64,000 nucleotides of DNA from Acanthosoma haemorrhoidale (Eukaryota > Arthropoda > Insecta > Hemiptera > Acanthosomatidae), in NCBI GenBank assembly GCA_930367205.1, contig OV884009.1, positions 78,637,189-78,701,188 on the forward strand, written 5' to 3'. The position numbers and the translations under genes are program-made. Below the pieces are notes generated by a model. The model saw nothing but the letters and a program-made list of their open reading frames with translations. It ran no database searches and was not told the DNA's origin. Below, in pieces: positions 1-11,265 of the stretch; position 1 is the first letter of the stretch; each line of letters starts with the position of its first letter.

Positions 1-18
1 ATTTCAAAACTATATATA

Positions 19-1080
19 TTTTTTTTTTTAAACTCTAGTCCAACAACAACTTTATTATGATAAAATTACAATCTCCCTGATTAGGCAATAAGTAATTGTG
101 ACAAATGTTTTCATTCATACCATATTTACAATTTTTATTCATTCACTCATCCATACAGTATTTACAAACAGCCCAGAGACCTCCCAAATCCACATGGTTC
201 TCACCTCCCTCACGTGTGAAAGAGGAAGTGGAGTCTTGGGAAGTCCCCCACCCTCCTCCGTCGGCCGCGTCACCGAATACGAGCCAGCGGAGGCTGACCA
301 AGAGCGCGAGAGCTACATACGCTCAGGACATGATTGGAGAAGCTGTCCTTTGCCAGGACTCCCACTGTTACGTATCTATAGCAGATCACGAGGCCACTGT
401 CGGTTTTAGTCTCCGAGGAGGATTATAGGGCTGAGAAGTGCGGTGCAATGACTGTTCTAGGGGATTAGGGTGGTTGGATAGTTTACTATGGAATTTTATG
501 AACTTGGAAAGGATGAGTTCAAGAATGTAGGGTATATTAAGAACATAATGAAGGGTTTTGTTGCTGATGTAATAGGGGGCATTTACTATTGTTCTCAGGA
601 CTTTTGATTGAAAGGATTGGATGCGCTTGATGTTCGACTTTTTTGCTGTCCCCCTCTATAAAGTATGTCCAGATTTGCTTAGGTATAACTTTGTAACTTA
701 GTAATTTGTTTTCTATTGAGCGATGGGATGTCCTTTGAAGTAGTCTGTACAGTTGTCCAAAGCGTCATATAAAGCGTCTCCTGCTTTAATGGGATAGTAA
801 TTGGAATATTCAAAGACATAGCGGACTTAGATGAAACGGTTTGAAAAATAGGACTGTAGGATTAGGAAAAGGGTATGTGGTAAATATCGTTTGAGCTTGT
901 AAAGCAAACCTGCGTGCCTTACCCTGTCAAAAGCTTGAGCTATGTCCGGAAAGGCAGCAGTGCAATACTGTTTGGTTTAAAGGGCTGAGGATATGTAATC
1001 AACAACGCAAAGGCCTTGTTGAGCAGTGGAATGTCGTAGACGGAAACCAAACTGGCGGGTAAGAATTTTGGTGCTTTGAG
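19..1080 (-). mobile_element. Jockey-clade LINE, rearranged 3' portion (main family, copy 1)
   Basis: The element reads on the minus strand. Its 3' end is at the low coordinates: a T run at 19-29 (poly(A) tail) and, read in reverse, an AATAAA signal at about 50-55. Positions 41-410 match the 3' untranslated region of the copy at 40.2 kb. Positions 410-775 match the C-terminal part of its RT protein. At about 770-783 the sequence jumps directly to RT residues N-terminal of the catalytic YADD box, so roughly 380 bp that include YADD, compared with the 40-kb copy, are missing. Positions 783-1080 still encode, with frameshifts, the conserved jockey RT blocks FGFRLRHST and the motif-A region around DRVWH. 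The copy is dead. Its limits are set by comparison with copies at 22.4, 40.2 and 60.5 kb. The family assignment is well supported; the exact 5' limit is not. Confidence 0.85.
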
Positions 1081-1422
1081 TTAAAGCCCCTCCCCCACAA
1101 GGTAACGATTCCCGATGAAGTCTAGAAAGGAGATAAAAATGGCAATCAGAAATGGATTTATCGGGAGGGCACTGATGCTAGAGTAGGAAAAGTGAAGGTG
1201 CTGATTGACACTGCAGTGGACTTGAGGAAAGCATGTGCTATCAAAGGAACTATGTCATGGGAAATAGAGTTATGGACGACAGCAGTACCTGAATATATAT
1301 ATATATATATATATTAAAAGATTTTTTTTTATAACGCCCTGAGAATGGCACAGAAGCTCTCGGAAAATTAACTTAATAAGGGACACATTGTGACCTGTCT
1401 GTACCTGTGTCCATAGGATACA
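1081..1422. other. Unassigned AT-rich sequence with a short (AT)n tract
   Basis: Beyond the last recognisable LINE block I find no gene. The stretch holds an (AT)n tract at 1293-1315 and otherwise ordinary unique-looking sequence. Part of 1085-1270 may be older LINE sequence, but I could not align it to another copy. Confidence 0.5.
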
Positions 1423-1475
1423 TTGCCTACAGGCAAGTTGGTAGAGCCCCCAACAGGTTCAAGTCCTGATCTTGC
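1423..1475 (+). repeat. tRNA-derived SINE-like fragment
   Basis: The segment carries a tRNA-like internal promoter. A degenerate A-box region (AAGTTGGTAGAGC, 1434-1446) is followed by a near-perfect B box, GGTTCAAGTCC (1456-1466), and then by ATCTTGC. Similar cores occur at 54.25 and 59.71 kb, and the 59.71-kb core is also followed by ATCTTGC. There is no complete cloverleaf: the A-to-B spacing is short and the acceptor arms are not paired, so this is a SINE head or tRNA pseudogene rather than a working tRNA. Confidence 0.5.
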
Positions 1476-2414
1476 AAGTAATATTTCAAGAAATATGCCA
1501 TCAAGAGGGATGCTCCTCAGGCGAAATATGGCGGAAAATTGTCATTTCTTACTTCTTACTTCTGACATGCGGCTTGAAGAAATCATAAAGGTTTCGAAAT
1601 CGAGCCCGCGTTTCATTTCACGTTTAATTTGTTTCCCTTACTTATCGTTATTTTATTTTAACCAAAAAATAATCTTCAAATTTTGAGATGTTGTTGAATA
1701 TACGTTATAATTTCGGATTGATTTAATGCAGACAAACAGTCAAAATATCGTCTGCCTTGTACCGGCGTGAACAGAAAGTAGCAAAGTTAAACAGTATTTA
1801 ATATACTTACGGGACTGTGCTTGAGGTTTTTAAGTTAATATTAAAAATGACTAAAGAAACTTCTGAATATTTTCTGATACAGATACAGTGAGAGATACAG
1901 GGCCTTTGTTAACGTTTGAACTTCGGGGCCTTTGTAGACTTTTGTTACCGTTTAGTTGTTTTGACACAGTTTCTGATGCCATTATGTTAATCAGAACATA
2001 CACATGAGAGTGTTGAGGCATGATATTTTTAAAATATCAAATCCTTCAGATCAATTAAGCGGTCGCTGTCATAGAGCATACCATGACCGCCTGGCGAAAA
2101 ACGATTGACCTGTTCTCGTATGAAACCAGAGAGCACCCACTTCGGGTTCAGTAATAACAATATTTTGGGATCGTATCTTGAACTGCCTGAGTGCTTAATT
2201 TGGAAAAACGTCTCTAATTCGTCCTCGGCTTTACGGAAAAAATCAAAGCTTAAATTAATTCTGAGTTGGAACTTGAGAAACCTTAAAAGTTAATAAAAAA
2301 GGCCCAATCTTTATTCTCCTTTTTTTTTCCATACTTCATTTCTTTTTTTGTATTCAGCCTTCATATCATTAGCACATTTCGTGGTGAGTTGAAACCTCAT
2401 AATTGAACTTCATT
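1476..2414. other. No recognisable gene
   Basis: AT-rich sequence with only short open frames (the longest about 87 and 62 codons). Their translations resemble no family I know. Nothing further is supported. Confidence 0.5.
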
Positions 2415-2522
2415 CATTTTATAGCTGGTCACAAAGCCACTGCCGCTTTAGTCTCCGTGGAGGATTATTGGTATGAGTGACGCAGTGTAACGTTCCAGGG
2501 GATTAGGGTGGTTGGATAGATT
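2415..2522 (-). mobile_element. Jockey LINE scrap (main family)
   Basis: About 105 bp match the region around the RT stop codon of the 40-kb copy (40535-40645), including the sequence encoding the C-terminal end of the protein and the conserved GGATTAGGGTGGTTGGATAG block. It has lost both ends and carries small indels. It is evidence of an old insertion only. Confidence 0.75.
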
Positions 2523-2559
2523 TCGATAATAATCATTAATAACATTAACTTAATTAAAA

Positions 2560-2660
2560 TGTTAGATTGACTAAATCATTCGTATGACTGTTTTCGTAGA
2601 ATATACAGAAAGACAGACAAATGATCCAGAGAGCTGAAATATATATTTTTTTTCAGTTCT
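2560..2660 (-). repeat. Dispersed repeat D1 (minus copy)
   Basis: This contains the reverse complement of the D1 core: TAGATTGACTAAATCATT, then a GTAGAA segment, then the CAGAAAGACAGACA tract. The same order (GACAGACAGA tract, TTCTACGATAGTGGTCGT, AATGATCTAATCGATCTGA) recurs at many positions in both orientations (see 29.1-29.9 kb). It is non-coding. Confidence 0.5.
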
Positions 2661-3639
2661 ATTGGATCGGTTTTACTAATACCGTCGTAGAAGACACATA
2701 AACACAATTTTTCAGACGAAAAACATGTTTCTTAGCTCCTTGGATAGTACTTTTGTCTGTTTCCTGAAAAAAAATCGTTCCTTTCAGGTTCGGTAATTAT
2801 AAAAAACTTTATTGTAATAATTAGCCATAAAACGTCGCCACAAGAGGCTGCAGATGTATTTACATCATTGACGCATCAATTTTTCAGAGAAAAATGATAA
2901 AAATTGTGATGAAGCACACATTCTAGAGAAAAATAACGAAGGTGTAAAACCCCCGGGTTTATCAGTGCAGAGGCGAGTTGATTCGGGTTAAGTGGATCGA
3001 TCTCAACGGCATAATCCCTCTCAACATCCCTCATTTGTTTCATTCCGTTCCACAGCCCAGTCGTTTTGACCGGGGTTGATAGAATATTTGAAAAAATTAT
3101 TTTAATAATGTCAGATCCATATATTAAACTTCATCTTAACGAGTCAGAAAGAAATTAGTGTAGCTTTTCAAAATAGTGACCGTTTATTAACGGGCCGGAT
3201 TGTGTTTTCGTCTTAGCCCTCTTCAGTGCTACATTTTGTGTTGACACGAGGCGAAATTGGGTATACTGAGCAAACAGTAATCATGGCTTAGCGAAGGGGA
3301 AAAAGGGAAGAAACTCGTTTTTTCTCCCTTGTTATTCTTTGCTTAGTGGCCATTTATCTTCAAATCCGAAAATTATTTTAAATAAGAGTCAACGTTCCTT
3401 AATAGCGAATATGGTATAAACTAGTAGCTCCTTATCTCAGTGACAAAAAATTTGATTCCATAAATAAAAACTTCGTCAATTTTTATCAATAAAATTATAA
3501 TTAAACAATGCGCCCCTGAGGCCGACCGGGGTGTATGCGGCACCTCAGTCCCGCCTGTCTGGTAGGTAGGGCATGTATTAACTAAACATTTTTCTCTCAT
3601 TGCTAACATTTTATTATTTTTGATGTACAGTGATAAGAT
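2661..3639. other. No recognisable gene
   Basis: No coding or RNA feature is supported. A GC-rich patch at about 3510-3570 stands out from its AT-rich surroundings but matches nothing I can name. Confidence 0.45.
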
Positions 3640-4110
3640 TTATCCTCAAGCAGGAACGCATCTCAAAAGATGACATTCTCCTAAATATCAATGGGCACGA
3701 GATAATTAAAACGGAGCGTTTTAAATACCTTGGAAATATCTAGAGAATTATTTGGTAATTGAAAAGAGATCAATAAGAAAAACAATAGCTTCATTTTCTA
3801 TAGCCGTAAGTTATAGAGAAACGACAGCTTCAGGGCTGAAGTTCTGGCTAAGATCCGGACGCAAATCCAGACCAGAAAGGATAAGGGATGAACGGGCATA
3901 CTAGCCAAAAGAACTGAGAAGAGAATAAAAGACGGAAAAAATACATCGCACTATTAGACAATCATATCTGTAAATTTAAAAAGGCTATCAAAAAAAACAA
4001 AAAAAAAAAAAAACTACTCATGATAATATGGATGCATATCGCTTGATTGGGAATTTGCTCACAAAGGGTCTAATGGAGGCAAAAGACAGAGGCATACTCT
4101 AACTAGGCTA
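3640..4110 (+). pseudogene. Degenerate non-LTR RT C-terminal remnant (RTE-like or similar)
   Basis: In one frame around 3690-3740 the translation reads INGHEIIKTERFKYLGNI. This matches the conserved segment just after the RT catalytic box in many non-LTR retrotransposons (ING-x-I-x-x-V-x-x-F-x-YLG). In a shifted frame it continues with NNSFIFYSRKLWRNDSF, resembling the following RI-x-x-A-x-x-F-x-x-L-x-x-LW thumb segment. Several stops and frameshifts interrupt it. The polypeptide differs from the jockey copies in this window, so it comes from a separate LINE lineage. The assignment rests on motif recognition, not on an alignment. Confidence 0.4.
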
Positions 4111-4119
4111 CAGGGAAAT

Positions 4120-5760
4120 CCCTAATAAAAAAATAATTGAGCAAAATTTCAAACTAATTAAAAAATATTCTTTATTTAATTAAATCAAGGGTGCTTTAAT
4201 TGTTGGTACTTGATACTCGTACTTGATTACTGCCTCCCCTAGAAATACTAAGTAGCGTGAATGAAAGGTACAAGCAATAAACCTATCTTTATAAAAGGTT
4301 AAATAGATAAAAATAGACTATTTTTTTTGATGCATTATACGAGTGTATCCCACATAACCATTTGTATGCCATAGGATTGATATATGGTTGTGTTTTAAGT
4401 AGGTTTTATATTTTTATTACAACTTGTTGAGAATTATGGTTTTAATGGTTACTTGCTAGTTTGCAATTTTGTTTTTTGAATTTTATCTATTTACTACATA
4501 CGTATTGTATTTTTGAGCTTTGAGAATTTTTAATTGTCCTAGAATAGAAGGGCAATTTCAAAATAAGTAAGCATGTTGTTGTATAATAATAGTAATTAGT
4601 CTGTCTCCATATGCGCAGGTAAAAGGTTTTGTCATTTGACTTAGAGCTGTCGAAAGCACTATTATATTGAAGAGGAGGCAATATAATATTTAAATATTAC
4701 ATTGAGGAAATAAAATAAAACTATTTTAAAAACCTGCCTTTGATCACTTACTTCTTCTCAAAGAATTAAATAAGAGACCTGGAACTAGAAGTATTATTTG
4801 TATCCGTATTCATTTTTTCTTTTTGAATAGATATTTTGTCGTTGGGGAAAGTATCGAAGATTTTTGAACAACCAGGACAACAGCCCAAGAGAAAAAAGGG
4901 CTTTATTTTTGAAAGGGTTCCCGTCCAGTGGTGTACATAATCAGAACGATTCCAAAAACGTTAGATGGTGGCCTTCATTAATGACCGCTTACTTTACTGG
5001 ATGCCCCTAAGCCCACGGTCAATTCTCAAGTGGAGCATAGGTGACACAGTTGCACCCATGTTCGGGAAATATTTAAGTAGATATTTGCCAAAGAGGAGAC
5101 TCGAAATGCAGCCGAGGTCCCGGTATTGATCCTGGGAGACCCATGTCCTGTCGTCTCCCGGCCGGGCCGGACGATGTTAGTGTGTTTGCCGGCAAACAAG
5201 TTTAGCGGAACGATCCTAATCCGACCTAGATATCAGAAAGAAAACTGCACCGTTAAACTTTATTCTAGAAGTCCATTTGTATCACGATATCGTGTCGTAC
5301 ACATCGTGGCAAGGGAACATAGACGTTCGTTTCACGGAGTGAAGGTGTTTAGTTCAAACGTATTTTATCTCTCCTTCGGTCTCGAGACAAATGCAGGGAC
5401 CCTAATCATATTTATGTAAGAACTTTGAGTGCTCATTCCAGAATACTGTGGAGTATGTTGATTACATTTACACATAACTTCACATAACGTTTTAGGTTCG
5501 TTTTTTGTTATGAATAGCCACCGGAAGACAACACGGTCATAAGCAACATACTTACCAATCCCGAAACAAGAAGAGTTACTTTAAAAGAGGTAGCGAAAGT
5601 ACTCATAAAAACAATTTACAATGTACAGCAATAATTAAGTTTATCCGAATTGCTTTGGTTGGGTAAACGGTGCTTTAACAGAACGTAGAATAAAAATTAG
5701 TAAGCTTACAAAAAATCAATAATGTCCTTCCATTTTATAATCTCTATCAATTTTTAGCTC
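4120..5760. other. No confident gene; a possible SINE-like core near 5.13 kb
   Basis: AT-rich sequence. A GC-rich patch at 5105-5180 includes, on the minus strand, GGATCAATACC, which resembles a tRNA B box and is flanked by GGTCTCCC and GGGACC as in the SINE-like core at 53.45 kb. An open frame at 5126-5419 (97 codons, plus) begins inside that patch and has no recognisable domain. Confidence 0.35.
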
Positions 5761-5769
5761 GTTAAAAAG

Positions 5770-5835
5770 AAGGAAAAAAAGTTTGGTATAGTCTGCTTCC
5801 TACATTTATAAAACGTTCTTATAATAGTGGGGGTT
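5770..5835 (+). repeat. Local direct repeat, unit 1
   Basis: About 55 bp (TTTGGTATAGTCTGCTTCC, then ACATTTATAAA and TTCTTATAA) recur about 990 bp downstream at 6765-6830 with few differences. Both copies are preceded by an A run. They may be ends or internal pieces of one older AT-rich element. Confidence 0.6.
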
Positions 5836-6359
5836 TCCAACAAAGTCTAATGGATAAACAAAGGTTTGAGAGCCACCGCTGAACCGCCAATTTATTCCGT
5901 TAATATTTTAGCTATTAAATTTTTTTTTGAGCAGAACTCAGTGATCAAGATGGTTTGACAAATATAAACAAGCTCTGTTGCTTAAAAGTGTTCAGAATTT
6001 TTTTCAGTTCAATTAATGGTTATATGAGAAAATCACTGACTGAATATTGTACTCCATTAGTGCCGCGTTCAATTTTCTCAATTTAAAATTAGCTACTTCA
6101 AACTATATTTTTATTCTAATCAACTAATGATGAATTATAAAAAAAAAATCAGAATCGTGATGTTTTATAAACAATGTTAAATTTCCGGCAAATACTAACA
6201 TGTCTGTCAACATGCAAACAAGGATGTCCAAAAATATTTTGAAAGACAATGATCTGGCCTGAGATAATCACATCAACTGTTAGCATGAACAAAGAAATAA
6301 AAATGCAGATTTGGATTATTAATTTGGGGTTATATAGGGGGTTTAAGAAAAATTACGAT

Positions 6360-6480
6360 CCACCCAAATAGAGCAAAGGGTAATTGTGATAACTTATCTC
6401 ATATACGAGTATACCATGTTGCATCCACTCTCTCATTCATACAGTATTTACAATATACATACATACAATTCAGACCTATA
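6360..6480 (-). mobile_element. Jockey LINE 3'-UTR scrap (variant subfamily)
   Basis: The order GCAAAGGGTAATTG, CTCATTCATACAGTATTTACAA matches the antisense 3' untranslated region of the main jockey family. The block AATAGAGCAAAGGGTAATTG is shared most closely with the copy at 21.2 kb, so these two form a variant subfamily. Confidence 0.6.
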
Positions 6481-6764
6481 TAAAGAGTCTTACGTCAGAC
6501 CTTACAATATCAGTGTTAATGTCATTACCTTCATAAGTCTTTCATCAGTACTCCTTCGTTACTTTTCAACCTTACACGATCATATGGGATGACATTACTT
6601 TTTATCAGTAAGTTGAATTAAGAATCGCCTAAATTCTCATCCGGGAACGTCACCTCCCGAGCAACAGAGAAAAAAGCAGGTTTCGTCGCGTAGAGATTCT
6701 ACGCTTATGAATGCAGAAGTGGTGTTACTGTATCCACACATTTCATTGTAAGAAGTGTCTTTGA

Positions 6765-6830
6765 AAAAAAAACAGGTTTGGTATAGTCTGCTTCCGACAT
6801 TTATAAAGCTTTCTTATAACACTAAATACA
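6765..6830 (+). repeat. Local direct repeat, unit 2
   Basis: Second copy of the unit at 5770-5835, in the same orientation. It starts after an A run and shares GGTTTGGTATAGTCTGCTTCC. Confidence 0.6.
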
Positions 6831-6939
6831 AATATTATCTGATGAAAGAATGCGAAATGAATATACAGCCCATTTCAACAATGGGAGAAACCACAAGAAC
6901 GAGACTACAGAGAAAATTCAAAATATGGCGATTTTGATT

Positions 6940-7295
6940 TATTAAGAAGTTAAGATTACCGAAATGAAAAAAAACGAATTACAAAGAATGAATAATTTAG
7001 ATAAAAGGGGTTTAATTAATATAAGATCATAATAGGGATTAATATTTTTTTATGTAAATGAGAAAAAAACTGCGTTGCGAAGATATGAACGGTTACTGGC
7101 AATAGAGAGTAAACATTATGAGGAAAATTTGTAATTATAAAGAAGAGAACCGTTTCGTATTATAGAATGTGCTTTACCGGGTGTAAAATACACAGAATTT
7201 TTTTTTCAATTTATCAAATTTACCGGCTGGAGATATCGAATTATTAAGAAATCTGAATAATTAAGAGCCGACTGCACGACCACTTTTCCAATGAA
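6940..7295 (+). repeat. Dispersed repeat D2, copy 1
   Basis: This AT-rich non-coding block matches 63130-63485 in the same orientation. Shared landmarks in order are: TTATTAAGAAGT near the start, a GCGTTGCGAAG block, TTATAGAAT, an ACCGGGTGTAAAATACACAG-like block, and an end of the type GAATTATCAAAAGCCGGC. No coding potential is seen. Confidence 0.6.
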
Positions 7296-7917
7296 TGCTT
7301 TGTTGCCAACTGAATATATAATAACAGTTTAAAAGTAGATTATAGCAATAGTTTTTATTGTTGATTTTTACGATTATAAAGATTTAAATATTACTATATT
7401 AAGATAATTTCAAGGAATTCACAAATAAAAAGTATGTTTAGCTATTTATTGTTATTATATAACAACAGCAAGTTTGGCAAAGAGCAGTTGAGTTTTATTT
7501 TAACAAATGCTCGCATAAAGGTATTCACTTAGTTTTCAAAAAGAATTGTGTATAAGTTACCTCCCTTTCAACAAATTCATCCCTCCACGTGGAGCAGGAG
7601 GAAAAATGACTCCAAGGGGGGCTTTGAAAGTTGTGAATGATTAAGTAGAAAGAGGCATCCATCTTCTTCAAAAGAACATTAACAAGCTCACAAGAAAGAG
7701 TAAACAGAAGAAACCTCTCAAGGCTATTAGAGACTCTGGAGCTTGATATCAAAATAATAAAAATGTTTACCTTACTTATTTAATCGAATGATAAAACTAT
7801 TCCAGTATTACAATACAAATTGATTTTTGATGAAGTATACATCTGTCTGAATTTGTAGACTCGTTTCATAGCTTACAGTGGAACAAAAGTAAAACATCCT
7901 TAGCAGAATGTTAATAG
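7296..7917. other. No recognisable gene
   Basis: A 75-codon minus-strand frame at 7525-7752 has mixed composition but no recognisable domain, family or neighbour. Nothing else is supported. Confidence 0.45.
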
Positions 7918-8736
7918 TGTTGCCTAGTTACCCTTGCCCTGGTGACAAAGTGAGGGTTGTTTGAGTTTATAACCTGGACAATCGTTTCATGACGGCTTTA
8001 CTATCTGACTCCATTTTTTGATAGGTATGTGCCCCGACAGTGCACTATGTTCAGGAGAATAGGGTAGGTAGGTAGTTTGTGTGGTCTTGGAATGACCACG
8101 AATTCACACTCGGTATCGGAGGGTAGACGAAATCCATCCGGATCCCAAAGGCGAGTGTGAACCGGAGAGAGGCAGACTGAATCGTCGCGGGAAATACTGC
8201 AGGGCCACGATAACCGTTGTCCACTAGGGAGAGGTCTCTCCCAAGGAGGTGCTAGATTTAGCGAGATTCCTACCAGGAAGGTGTGGGGTCTGACAACGCC
8301 GGACTAAAACGTAGCGAGGCGAGGAGAGAAATAGATGCAGCAGTTTTTCATAAAGAAGCAGCAGTTTCATAGTTTTAAGCAGGGCAGCCACGAGCCAGTA
8401 GTTATCAGGAGAATGATATACAGGACCCAAACCTCCGGCCTTAAATACCCAGCTGGCCTTGCCAGTAGCCAATAACCATCGGTATTGTAGTACCCAATGA
8501 TGTGGCTTTCTTTTGTTCCCTGGCAGAGGCTGGAAGGGTCTTGCCAGCGGTTGGGTCTTATACCTGCTTGACAGCTGGTGTCCCGGCTCATATAACTAAT
8601 TGGCTCCCCGCATTTTTTTATTGTTTAATACATTTGAAATGATTTATATTTTGGTCATGTTACTTACATTTGTTTACAATATATATACAATAGAGTATAG
8701 GGTGATTTATCTTATGTAGTTTGTGGTCGCTACAGT
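7918..8736 (-). mobile_element. LTR-like repeat, copy 1 (candidate solo LTR)
   Basis: About 820 bp match 21617-22400 in the same orientation. Read on the minus strand the block begins TGTAGCGACC and ends CTAGGCAACA, that is TGT...ACA, the usual termini of LTR retrotransposons. In both copies a TATA-like motif lies at the matching place (GGGTATTTAAG here, GGGGCTATAAATAGG in copy 2), as expected for an LTR promoter. No primer-binding site, gag or pol lies beside it, and I see no clear 4-6-bp target duplication. It is therefore either a solo LTR whose duplication has decayed or another promoter-bearing repeat. The short open frames inside it (8224-8591, minus) look incidental. Confidence 0.5.
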
Positions 8737-8824
8737 GCCATTCACAAATACACCTTGCATGGCCACGCCTTATAACATGAGATGAAGAATATACTATTAA
8801 AATTCGGATTGACTGAAGTATTAT

Positions 8825-8905
8825 TACGACATAGAACGGGTGAACAGACGGACAAAGACAATCGATCCGTGCCTGTTCAAAGTAGATCCTCTCTTGGGCT
8901 CCGAA
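8825..8905 (-). repeat. Dispersed repeat D1 (minus copy)
   Basis: Contains the reversed D1 order: GACATAGAACGG, GAACAGACGGACAAAGACAATC, and the AAAGTAGATCCTCTC end that corresponds to the GAGGCTCTACTTTT start of plus copies. Confidence 0.5.
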
Positions 8906-9254
8906 ATTAATGACTCATTGGACAAGACACAATAATGACCCTTGGGGACTTCTCAGGTCCGCCGGGCCTTGACCTCAAAGGATTCTCACTAAAAGTAGTT
9001 AAGGGATTGCTCTGATCCAGGAGGGGGAGCATTATGACATCTCACTATGAGATTGAAATGCAATGCGGAGTAATGATGCGACTAATTTTGTTCACCAGTA
9101 ATGGCATTAGTAACGGACATGTAAACCCCAAATTAGGTTTGTCATCGAGATTATATGACTGAAAAGAAAAGTTCATATCTACAGCCAGACTAGAATTGCT
9201 TGACCAAAAGCGCCAAAGCCAAAGTTGTCTCGCAAGTTTCTTATCATGATACAA

Positions 9255-9400
9255 AAAATGTTTCTTCATTTTTCAGAGCAAAAATCAGAAAAAGACACCT
9301 GTATATTGATATTGTGTAAAAATCAGTTTTTAAAAAACGTTTGAAGTCCCTCCCAAAATACCTTTTATTATTGTTATTAAATTAATAGTCAACATTTCTC
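9255..9400 (+). repeat. Dispersed repeat D3, copy 1
   Basis: The block TATTGATATTGTGTAAAA, CAGTTTTTAAAAAACGTTTG, AAGTCCCTCCCAAAATACC, TTTATTATTGTTATT and TAATAGTCAACATTT recurs at 36540-36680 and, more weakly, at 51170-51290, all in plus orientation. Non-coding. Confidence 0.55.
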
Positions 9401-10639
9401 TTATTCAGGCAGCCTCACGGATTTGAATAATAGTATCTTTAAATTCATATTTGTTTATTGTTATATACCGGATTTATAAACTTCCTATAGTATGTGAAAT
9501 ACTTTTTTAAATGTAAATGATTTCGAGTTGAAAACATGTTTCTTATACTTCATAAGAAAAAATCTAAAACTATATTAGGTTACCAAAACGATGAACTCAA
9601 ATATAGGAAATACTCATATCAATAATACAACATATTTTGGGAGAGACATGAAGCTTTTTTTGAAAAACAAATAAAAAATCACACAATATACAAAAAAGGG
9701 TATACTAACTAGTAATTTGTTTACATTAATTATAAGATAATTTGTTTATTTTTTAAATAAATTAAATTAATGCAGTACGGTCCAGTTTCAAAAAATTGTA
9801 TTGTAAATTTTAAATTGCCAAATTATTGAGAAAAAAAACGCCATTATATACGTGACTTATATTGTTGACTCCTGAAACTTTTTTTCGTTAATTATGAGTC
9901 ACTTTCATTAAGTTTCCCTAAGATAAATCACAAATTTTAATCTTAAATAACTTCTGAGGGTTGACTTGAGAAATTAAAAACGGTTCCGAAAATTTTAGTA
10001 TTTTTATTCATTAATGTATTTGGACTGAAACGTAATCATCCTATTTTGAGTTCAATTTGCGACCGTTAAACGAACCACTTTCCTCCAGCTTGGCAATTAT
10101 TTCCGTTTTATAAATCATATTAGTCATTTCAGTACTAATCTATTATAATGCATTATAAAAAAAACGTGAACGTGCATATTTTATCTAGAAAGCCTTTCTG
10201 ATGATTAGCAGCATATAAAAAACAACAACGATGAAAACCACAGAATAAAAAAATACGTTATAGAAAAAGATAAGATTAGAGTTTTTAAAATATGTTATAT
10301 TATAATTTTTTCCATTATCAGTCTTATTTTATTATTATGCTATATTTTATATTATATATCAGTTGTCATTAGAATTGGCAGTGTCACTTAATAAATACGG
10401 GACCAACTTATAATTCCTTCATTTCATTTGATGTTACATGGTGTAATTAAATTTATTATAGTTACCAGACACCAGGATAACTAGAACTGAAACTAGTAGG
10501 AAACTAACACTGTACTACAATTAATACCCAAAACGAAAATATCCACTTATTTATATCCAGGAAAACCGAAACCAAACCTATAAATAACTTAAGGATATTA
10601 TATCATAAGCAAAACATTTGACATTAGGGGTGTTTTTAA
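9401..10639. other. No recognisable gene
   Basis: Very AT-rich sequence with no open frame of note, no RNA gene and no transposon motif that I can support. Confidence 0.5.
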
Positions 10640-10740
10640 ATGTGGTTTTCGGATTTCAGATTGTATTTTTTTCACCACTATCGTGAACCCCACAGAAAGA
10701 AAGACAGACCGTCCAACACTATCAAAAAGCAGTGATTTTC
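10640..10740 (-). repeat. Dispersed repeat D1 (minus copy, diverged)
   Basis: CACCACTATCGTGAACCCC and AGAAAGAAAGACAGACCG correspond to the reversed GATAGTGGTCGT and CAGACAGA landmarks of D1. Divergence is high. Confidence 0.4.
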
Positions 10741-11164
10741 TTTTCTGGCTAAGCACTGATGTCTCTACGACTAAAATCAACAAAAAAGTAAATTGATAAT
10801 ATAAAATCCGTAGCGTTGACAAATTAGTCAGAAATACGCTTTAGTTCGGCAAGTAAATATTTTAACCATTTTCATTAAGTAGTTGTGCTCCCTAAAGTGC
10901 CTCGTTCAGATACAGCTGGTCTCAAGTATCGCAGTTAATGATCATTATAATGACTAAAAGCAACACGACTCCATGCAAAGCTAATGAACGCGCTACACTC
11001 AGGGTAATGACTTTCCATAAACCTGGATTGATAGGTAATAAGGAACGGAGGGAAGCGTGCTCGAGCAATTGTGCTTGAAACACATTAAGGAAGAAATAAC
11101 ACTCATTGTAAAGACAATGTAACACACATATATATTTATATACATATATACAACAAAAAATGAT

Positions 11165-11265
11165 GACCGAACTCGTAGGGAGAGGCTGTACTTTTAGTCA
11201 GGTACGGCGATCGTCCGTCTGTTACGTGTATGCATGATCTACGATAGTTAAAAGTGATCTATTCT
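11165..11265 (+). repeat. Dispersed repeat D1 (plus copy)
   Basis: Starts with GGGAGAGGCTGTACTTTTAG and TCAGGTACGGCG, followed by GTCCGTCTGTTACG, GATCTACGATAG and AAAGTGATCTATTCTGAAAT. This is the complete landmark order of D1. Confidence 0.55.

Noticed and set aside
98..428. Two overlapping plus-strand frames of 103 and 107 codons
   Set aside because: They lie entirely in the antisense of a LINE 3' untranslated region; equivalent frames appear in other copies (for example 40272-40631) and are shadows.
5105..5180. Third SINE-like element on the minus strand
   Set aside because: Only the B-box-like GGATCAATACC and flanking GGTCTCCC are convincing; the A box is too degenerate to call as a feature.
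8224..8591. Minus-strand frames inside the first LTR-like copy
   Set aside because: Not conserved in the second copy and without a recognisable domain.
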